DNA from: SIG469 sp964541215
GTDB taxonomy: Bacteria; Bacillota; Clostridia; Oscillospirales; Oscillospiraceae
Assembly: GCA_964541215.1 (NCBI GenBank)
Contig: CAZIPP010000056.1
Coordinates: 1 to 9,270 of the forward strand
Length of the DNA: 9,270 bases
Direction: 5' to 3'
In this document: positions 5,741-9,270 of the stretch, in pieces
Numbering within the stretch: position 1 is the first letter of the stretch
Layout of the letters: each line of letters opens with the position of its first letter
The notes under the pieces: model-generated
What the model was told of the DNA's origin: nothing
The model's database searches: none
Seen by the model: the letters and a program-made list of their open reading frames with translations, nothing else
Position numbers and translations under genes: made by a program

Positions 5741-5822
5741 CAAATCTCACAACGTGTTAACACTGAGCCTAGTGTTTTGTACAAAATGGAGAAAAAAGAT
5801 AAAAAAATTCTTCAAAAATAAC

Positions 5823-5851
5823 AAAAACCCCCTTGACATAAGGGGGTTTTT
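5823..5851. terminator. Strong terminator of proS
   Basis: AAAAACCCCCTT (5823-5834) pairs perfectly with AAGGGGGTTTTT (5840-5851), a 12-bp stem with the 5-nt loop GACAT. A T-run ends the hairpin. A weaker hairpin, AACACT/AGTGTT with TTTT after it (5759-5778), lies ahead and may be a first, leaky terminator. Bases 5833-5838 of this element also read TTGACA, the -35 box of the S10 promoter. Confidence 0.92.
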
Positions 5852-5861
5852 GCGTTATTAT
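5833..5861 (+). promoter_or_regulatory. S10 operon promoter, interlocked with the proS terminator
   Basis: TTGACA (5833-5838) is a perfect -35 and TATTAT (5856-5861) is a five-of-six -10 at 17 nt. The overlapping perfect TATAAT (5859-5864) would need a 20-nt spacer. The predicted start is near 5868. The -35 lies across the last stem bases and the loop of the proS terminator, so the two signals share DNA. Confidence 0.72.
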
Positions 5862-5867
5862 AATCGG

Positions 5868-6146
5868 GCGCGTGAAAAGAGCGCATCTGCGATGAAACGG
5901 GAGATTGCGGCGAACGCCGGTAACTTCCGCGGAGTATGTCCGACAATCGGGCGGCCTGAGAATACTGACGCTTACGTATATCGTTTTGCAGTGGAATTTT
6001 GGCCGGCTAAGTATGTCTTGCCGGTTTTTTCTATGGGCAAAGAGTGATACGCCCGGAAGAGCGGTCAGCAAATTCTCTGCCGTACGCAGCGGATACCCAC
6101 AATATTAATTACCACTACGTACGAACTTTCAGGAGGAAAAACAAAA
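5868..6146 (+). promoter_or_regulatory. Candidate structured leader of the S10 operon
   Basis: About 280 nt of transcribed, non-coding sequence before rpsJ. A 5'-terminal hairpin GCGC/GCGC (5868-5871 with 5881-5884) starts at the predicted first base. A three-way junction can form: P1 GATTG/CAATC (5903-5907 with 5944-5948), P2 CGGC/GCCG (5908-5911 with 5916-5919) and P3 CGGA/TCCG (5930-5933 with 5939-5942). An intrinsic terminator follows at 6003-6030. After it come hairpins GGGC/GCCC (6035-6038 with 6051-6054) and CTGC/GCAG (6077-6080 with 6086-6089). AATCGGGCG occurs twice (5862-5870 and 5945-5953), and part of each copy is complementary to CGCCCG at 6050-6055. S10 operon leaders that bind uL4 and attenuate transcription are established in gamma-proteobacteria. 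A similar role here is inference. Confidence 0.55.
6003..6030 (+). terminator. Internal terminator (attenuator candidate) in the S10 leader
   Basis: CCGGC (6003-6007) pairs with GCCGG (6020-6024) and AAG (6009-6011) with CTT (6017-6019), with one bulged T and a 5-nt loop. Six T residues follow directly (6025-6030). It lies 116 nt before the rpsJ start, with no open frame between it and the promoter. It therefore either ends a small RNA of about 163 nt or acts as a conditional attenuator for the ribosomal operon. Confidence 0.75.
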
Positions 6147-6458
6147 ATGGCATCCAAAGAAATGATCCGCATCAGACTCAAGGCTTACGACCACCAGCTC
6201 ATCGACTCCAGCGCACAGAAGATAGTCGAGACTGCAAAGCGCAACGGCGCTCAGGTCTCCGGCCCCATCCCCCTTCCCACCAAGACTGAGATAGTCACCA
6301 TCCTGCGCGCTGTTCATAAGTATAAGGATTCCCGTGAGCAGTTTGAGCGCCGCACCCACAAGCGTTTGATCGATATCCTCAACCCCAACCAGAAGACTGT
6401 TGAAGCTCTGATGAGCCTCGATCTTCCCGCCGGTGTTGAGATTGAGATAAAGCTGTAA
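6147..6458 (+). CDS. rpsJ: 30S ribosomal protein S10 (uS10, NusE)
   Basis: The 103-residue product matches the usual bacterial length (about 102-105). It is a component of the 30S head and, as NusE, a partner of NusB in transcription antitermination. Recognisable stretches are RIRLKAYDHQLID (9-21), AQVSGPIPLPT (35-45) and HKYKDSREQFERRTHKRLID (57-76). The ATG at 6147 has AGGAGG (6131-6136) at 10 nt. It is the first gene of the S10 operon. proS lies upstream in place of the fus/tuf block found ahead of this operon in many Firmicutes. The stop codon is buried in a perfect 8-bp hairpin (6455-6473). Confidence 0.97.
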   Translation: MASKEMIRIRLKAYDHQLIDSSAQKIVETAKRNGAQVSGPIPLPTKTEIVTILRAVHKYKDSREQFERRTHKRLIDILNPNQKTVEALMSLDLPAGVEIEIKL

Positions 6459-6564
6459 GGACCGAGTCCTTACTTAAAAATGCCCAAGGTCTTATACATT
6501 TATATATAATATATAAATTCTTGCGTGTGTAAGACCGGGTCAAGTTGGATACCCAATGTCCAAC
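6455..6564 (+). promoter_or_regulatory. Structured rpsJ-rplC intergenic region
   Basis: Three consecutive hairpins occupy the 132-nt gap. (1) GTAAGGAC (6455-6462) pairs with GTCCTTAC (6466-6473) over a CGA loop and includes the rpsJ stop. (2) GGTCTTATACA (6488-6498) pairs with TGTGTAAGACC (6526-6536) with one T-G wobble. It extends by CCC/GGG across an AA bulge, and its loop holds a further A/T palindrome (TTTATATAT/ATATATAAA). (3) GTTGGA (6544-6549) pairs with TCCAAC (6559-6564). None has a T-run, so these are not terminators. A TATAAT at 6505-6510 has no good -35 box. Confidence 0.6.
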
Positions 6565-6590
6565 CAATAACCTTTCAGGAGGAACATTTA

Positions 6591-7292
6591 ATGCAGAAAG
6601 CCATCATCGGTAAAAAAGTGGGCATGACCCAGATCTTCGATGAGAGCGGCAAGGTCATTCCGGTAACTGTTATTGAAGCCGGTCCCTGCGTTGTCGTTCA
6701 GAAGAAGACCACAGAAAAAGACGGCTACGAAGCCGTTCAGCTGGGCTTTGAAGATGTAGCTGAAAAGAAGCTCAACAAGCCCGAGCTGGGACACTTCAAA
6801 AAGGCTGAAGTAGCCCCCAAGAAGTACCTCAAAGAGTTCAAACTCGACTCTTCCGCTGACCTCGAAGTAGGCGACGAGATCGCTGTTGATATCTTCGCAG
6901 AAGGCGACTACATCGACGTTACCGGCATTTCCAAAGGTAAAGGCTACGCCGGCGTCATCAAGCGTTACAACGCTCAGCGTACTCCCACCAGCCACGGCGG
7001 CGGTCCCGTTCACCGTCACGCAGGTTCCATGGGTTCCGGTTCTGACCCCTCCCGTATCTTCAAGGGCAAGATCGGCGCCGGTCACATGGGTGTTGAACAG
7101 GTAACTGTTCAGAACCTGAAGGTCGTTAAGGTTGATCCCGAGCTCAACATGATCGTTGTTCACGGTGCTATCCCCGGTCCTAAGGGCGGCGTTGTCTATG
7201 TAAAGAACACCGTCAAGGTCCACAAGGTCAAGAACATGGCTGCCGCAGTCGGCACCAGAATCAACCCGCAGAAGGCATCCGCCAGAGGCTAA
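6591..7292 (+). CDS. rplC: 50S ribosomal protein L3 (uL3)
   Basis: This 233-residue protein nucleates 50S assembly; its long loop reaches toward the peptidyltransferase centre. It begins MQKAIIGKKVGMTQIF, the family N-terminus. The central loop carries THGGGPVHRHAGSMGSGSD-type sequence followed by FKGK and AGHMG. The Gln methylated by PrmB in E. coli L3 is not present at the matching place (Ser here), as in other Firmicute L3 sequences I recall. The ATG at 6591 is chosen because AGGAGG (6577-6582) lies 8 nt before it. The frame runs back to a GTG at 6525, but that would put 22 extra residues inside the hairpin region. The C-terminus has a basic tail of about 20 residues beyond the usual end (AAAVGTRINPQKASARG), so the chain is slightly long for the family. 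Confidence 0.96.
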   Translation: MQKAIIGKKVGMTQIFDESGKVIPVTVIEAGPCVVVQKKTTEKDGYEAVQLGFEDVAEKKLNKPELGHFKKAEVAPKKYLKEFKLDSSADLEVGDEIAVDIFAEGDYIDVTGISKGKGYAGVIKRYNAQRTPTSHGGGPVHRHAGSMGSGSDPSRIFKGKIGAGHMGVEQVTVQNLKVVKVDPELNMIVVHGAIPGPKGGVVYVKNTVKVHKVKNMAAAVGTRINPQKASARG

Positions 7293-7313
7293 TGAAAGGA
7301 GATCGACATTACA

Positions 7314-7936
7314 ATGAACGTTAAAGTTTACAATATGTCCGGCGCGGAAGTCGGCGAAGTCGAGCTCAATGAAGCCATCTTCGGCATCGAGCCCAACCAG
7401 GCCGTCGTCCACGACGTTGTAAAGAACCACCTTGCCAACTGCCGTCAGGGTACTCAGAGCGCCCTGACCAGAAGCGAAGTTTCCGGCGGCGGCATCAAGC
7501 CCTGGCGCCAGAAGGGCACCGGCAGAGCCCGTCAGGGTTCCATCCGTGCTGTTCAGTGGACCCACGGCGGCGTCGCATTCGCTCCCAAGCCCAGAGATTA
7601 CAGCTACACTCTGAATAAAAAGGTCAAGAGACTCGCTCTCAAGAGCGCCCTGTCTGCCAAGGCAGCAGCCGGCGACATCATCGTTATCGATGATCTGAAG
7701 ATGGACGAGATCAAGACCAAGACCTTCAAGACCTTCCTCACCGCTGTTGGTGTTGAGAAAAAGGCTCTTGTTGTTACCCCCGAAAAGANNNNNNNNNNGT
7801 GTACATGTCCGGTCGTAACATCCCCGGCGTACAGGTCACCTTCGCCAACCTGATCAACGTATACGACATCCTGAATGCTAACAAGTTCGTCGTTGATAAG
7901 GCTGCCCTTGCAAAAATCGAGGAGGTGTTTGCATAA
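7314..7936 (+). CDS. rplD: 50S ribosomal protein L4 (uL4), interrupted by an assembly gap
   Basis: uL4 binds 23S rRNA domain I and lines the exit tunnel. In several bacteria it also represses the S10 operon. The ATG at 7314 follows AAAGGAG (7295-7301) and lies 21 nt after rplC. Residues 58-105 carry the extended tunnel loop (GGGIKPWRQKGTGRARQGS). The frame is open for 158 residues up to a run of ten N (7789-7798). After the gap it resumes out of phase with VYMSGRNIPGV and runs 45 codons to TAA at 7934-7936. A gene broken only by the N run is the simplest reading. With 8 missing bases instead of 10 the frame closes and the protein would be 206 residues, near Bacillus subtilis L4 (207). The stop overlaps the rplW ATG by one base, which indicates translational coupling. 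Confidence 0.93.
7789..7798. other. Assembly gap of 10 N inside rplD
   Basis: Ten undetermined bases. The flanking rplD reading frames are related by a gap length of 2 modulo 3, so 10 cannot be the true length for an intact gene. Alignment by eye to the VTADANEAVALSARN region of Bacillus L4 leaves room for three residues, meaning 8 nt. Confidence 0.95.
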
Positions 7937-8232
7937 TGAAAACCGCATACGATATCATCAAACGCCCCATCATTACCGAACAGTCCATGGAAGCTACCGA
8001 AAGCCTCAAGTATGTCTTCGAGGTAGACAAGAGCGCCAACAAGATCGAGATCGCCAAGGCTATCGAAGAGATCTTCGGTGTTAAGGTCGTTAAGGTCAAC
8101 ACCCTGAACATGCTCGGCAAGCAGAAGCGTACCGGCACTTATCCCATGGGACGCAGAGCAAGCTGGAAGAAAGCTATGGTCCAGCTGTCTGCCGATTCCA
8201 AGCCTATCGAGTTCTTCGAGGGTATGATTTAA
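7936..8232 (+). CDS. rplW: 50S ribosomal protein L23 (uL23)
   Basis: A 98-residue protein at the tunnel exit of the 50S subunit, the docking site for trigger factor and SRP. Family features are YDIIKRPIITEQSM (5-18), the FEVDKSANKIEIAKAIEEIFGVKVVKVNT core, and GRRASWKKAMVQL near the C-terminus. The ATG at 7936 overlaps the rplD stop (TAATG). Its ribosome binding site AGGAGG (7920-7925) lies within the last rplD codons, so rplD and rplW are translationally coupled. Length is normal. Confidence 0.96.
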   Translation: MKTAYDIIKRPIITEQSMEATESLKYVFEVDKSANKIEIAKAIEEIFGVKVVKVNTLNMLGKQKRTGTYPMGRRASWKKAMVQLSADSKPIEFFEGMI

Positions 8233-8252
8233 CTTAAGGAGTGTAACGCATT

Positions 8253-9089
8253 ATGGCGATAAAATCTTATAAGCCGACTACCCCGGCTCGGAGACATATG
8301 ACCGTTTCCGGTTTTGACGGCGTTGATAAGAAGGCTAAACCCGAGCGCAGCCTGGTTGTCACCCTCAAAAAGAATGCCGGTCGCAACAGCTACGGCAGAA
8401 TCACCGTCCGTCATCGCGGCGGCGGCAACAAGCGTAAATACCGCATCATCGACTTCAAGCGCGACAAGATGGACGTTGAAGGTTCCGTAATCCGCATCGA
8501 ATACGATCCCAACCGCAGCGCCTACATCGCTCTTGTTGAATACACCGACGGCGAGCGTCGCTACATCATCGCTCCCCACGGTCTGAAGCCCGGCGATACC
8601 ATCATCGCTTCCGCTTCCGCCGACATCAAGGTCGGCAACGCTCTGCCCATCTCTTCCATCCCCGTAGGTACTGTTATCCACAACATCGAACTGTACCCCG
8701 GCAGAGGCGCTCAGCTGGTTCGTTCCGCTGGCACTTCCGCTCAGCTGATGGCTAAAGACGGCGAGCTTGCTCAGGTCAGACTGCCCTCCGGCGAAGTTCG
8801 TTACATCCGTATGAACTGCATGGCCACCATCGGTCAGGTCGGCAACCTCGACCACGAAAACGTACACCTCGGCAAAGCCGGTCGTGTCCGTCACATGGGC
8901 ATCCGTCCCACTGTTCGCGGTTCCGTTATGAACCCCAACGATCACCCCCACGGCGGCGGCGAAGGCAAGAGCCCCGTTGGTCGTCCCGGTCCTGTTACTC
9001 CCTGGGGCAAGCCCGCTCTGGGTTACAAGACCCGCAAGACCAAGAACCCCACCGATAAGTTCATCGTCAAGCGCAGAAACAGCAAGTAA
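8253..9089 (+). CDS. rplB: 50S ribosomal protein L2 (uL2)
   Basis: A 278-residue protein (usual 273-278) that binds 23S rRNA, is needed for subunit joining and lies near the peptidyltransferase centre. It starts MAIKSYKPTTPARRHMTV. It has the RHRGGGNKRKYRIIDFKR RNA-binding segment and the highly conserved NPNDHPHGGGEGKS loop. His231 is in the place of E. coli His229, which is implicated in peptidyltransferase activity. AAGGAG (8236-8241) precedes the ATG by 11 nt. It lies 20 nt after rplW in the canonical operon order, with strongly C-ending codon use. Confidence 0.97.
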   Translation: MAIKSYKPTTPARRHMTVSGFDGVDKKAKPERSLVVTLKKNAGRNSYGRITVRHRGGGNKRKYRIIDFKRDKMDVEGSVIRIEYDPNRSAYIALVEYTDGERRYIIAPHGLKPGDTIIASASADIKVGNALPISSIPVGTVIHNIELYPGRGAQLVRSAGTSAQLMAKDGELAQVRLPSGEVRYIRMNCMATIGQVGNLDHENVHLGKAGRVRHMGIRPTVRGSVMNPNDHPHGGGEGKSPVGRPGPVTPWGKPALGYKTRKTKNPTDKFIVKRRNSK

Positions 9090-9110
9090 TCAGGTAAGGA
9101 GGCTAATTTC

Positions 9111-9270
9111 ATGAGCAGAAGTATCAAAAAAGGCCCGTTTGTAGCACCTGAGCTGTATAAGCGGGTTGAAGAAATGAACAACTCCGGCGAGAAGAAAGTT
9201 CTGAAGACCTGGTCCAGATCTTCCACCATCTTCCCTTCCTTCGTCGGTCACACTATCGCCGTACACGCCG
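9111..9270 (+). CDS. rpsS: 30S ribosomal protein S19 (uS19), 5' part
   Basis: The first 53 codons of uS19, cut by the end of the window (family length is about 92-95). It begins MSRSIKKGPFVAPEL, includes the KKVLKTWSRSSTIFPSFVGHTIAVH core and has AAGGAGG (9096-9102) 8 nt before the ATG. uS19 sits in the 30S head beside S13 and contacts the A-site finger. The order rplB-rpsS fits the S10 operon, with rplV expected next. The stop codon is not visible. Confidence 0.96.
   Translation, partial: MSRSIKKGPFVAPELYKRVEEMNNSGEKKVLKTWSRSSTIFPSFVGHTIAVHA

Noticed and set aside
4217..5743. 508-codon open frame on the minus strand across all of proS
   Set aside because: It mirrors proS on the opposite strand. 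Strong C-ending codon use in proS removes antisense stop codons, the frame has no ribosome binding site, and the translated product has no recognisable domain while proS is certain.
5868..6030. 6S RNA, tmRNA or another known small RNA in the region before rpsJ
   Set aside because: The 5' and 3' ends do not pair into a long closing rod as in 6S RNA, and no tRNA-like ends or tag frame are seen. A leader/attenuator fits the position better.
5658..6047. 129-codon plus-strand frame running from the end of proS into the S10 leader
   Set aside because: It starts inside proS, passes through the terminator and the leader hairpins, has no ribosome binding site and shows no protein-like composition.
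6455..6473. Terminator at the end of rpsJ
   Set aside because: The 8-bp hairpin is perfect but is followed by TTAAAAA, not a T-run. Stopping here would silence the rest of an essential operon.
6588..7565. 325-codon minus-strand frame across rplC and the start of rplD
   Set aside because: Shadow of two certain ribosomal protein genes with biased codon use. It spans their junction and has no start signal.
7314..7853. Short rplD product ending at 7853 as read straight through the N run
   Set aside because: The tail after the N run is out of frame. The correct L4 C-terminus (VYMSGRNIPGV to VFA) is present in another frame up to 7936.
8229..8951. 240-codon minus-strand frame opposite rplB
   Set aside because: Antisense shadow with a low-complexity Val/Gly/Asp-rich product, as expected from reverse reading of biased codons in rplB.

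Overview
The window looks like chromosomal DNA from a low-to-moderate-GC Firmicute, most likely a gut clostridium of the Oscillospiraceae/Ruminococcaceae type. The grounds are strong AGGAGG ribosome binding sites, C-ending codon preference in the highly expressed genes, the short archaeal/eukaryotic-like prolyl-tRNA synthetase, a one-step meso-diaminopimelate dehydrogenase, and the start of a classic S10 ribosomal protein operon. The genus is inference. A run of 10 N inside rplD shows that this is a draft or metagenome assembly.

Layout. Positions 1-58 hold the terminator of an unseen upstream gene. A predicted lipoprotein (145-1365, +) with its own consensus promoter converges on ddh (1603-2589, -). 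Between them lie a dense array of small hairpins (1396-1568) and a shared bidirectional terminator (1568-1607). A GtrA-family membrane protein gene (2830-3234, +) is divergent from ddh and is flanked by two same-orientation copies of an intergenic palindromic repeat. A second shared terminator (3480-3517) separates it from a two-gene minus-strand unit, 3998-3513. This encodes a small beta-sandwich-like protein with no signal peptide and a 60-residue protein that reads like a ribbon-helix-helix protein.

proS (4301-5740, +) follows and ends in a strong terminator (5823-5851). The loop and descending arm of that terminator contain the -35 box of the next promoter. The promoter drives a roughly 280-nt leader that contains an apparent three-way junction and an internal intrinsic terminator (6003-6030). 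After this comes the S10 operon: rpsJ, a structured 132-nt gap, rplC, rplD (interrupted by the N gap), rplW, rplB and the first 160 nt of rpsS.

The right half is a translation cluster: a tRNA charging enzyme followed by ribosomal proteins uS10, uL3, uL4, uL23, uL2 and uS19. The left half is a set of single genes with intergenic repeats. I see no CRISPR array, transposase, tRNA, rRNA or recognisable defence system. The most interesting signals are non-coding: the hairpin array, the S10 leader with its interlocked terminator and promoter, and the structured rpsJ-rplC spacer.
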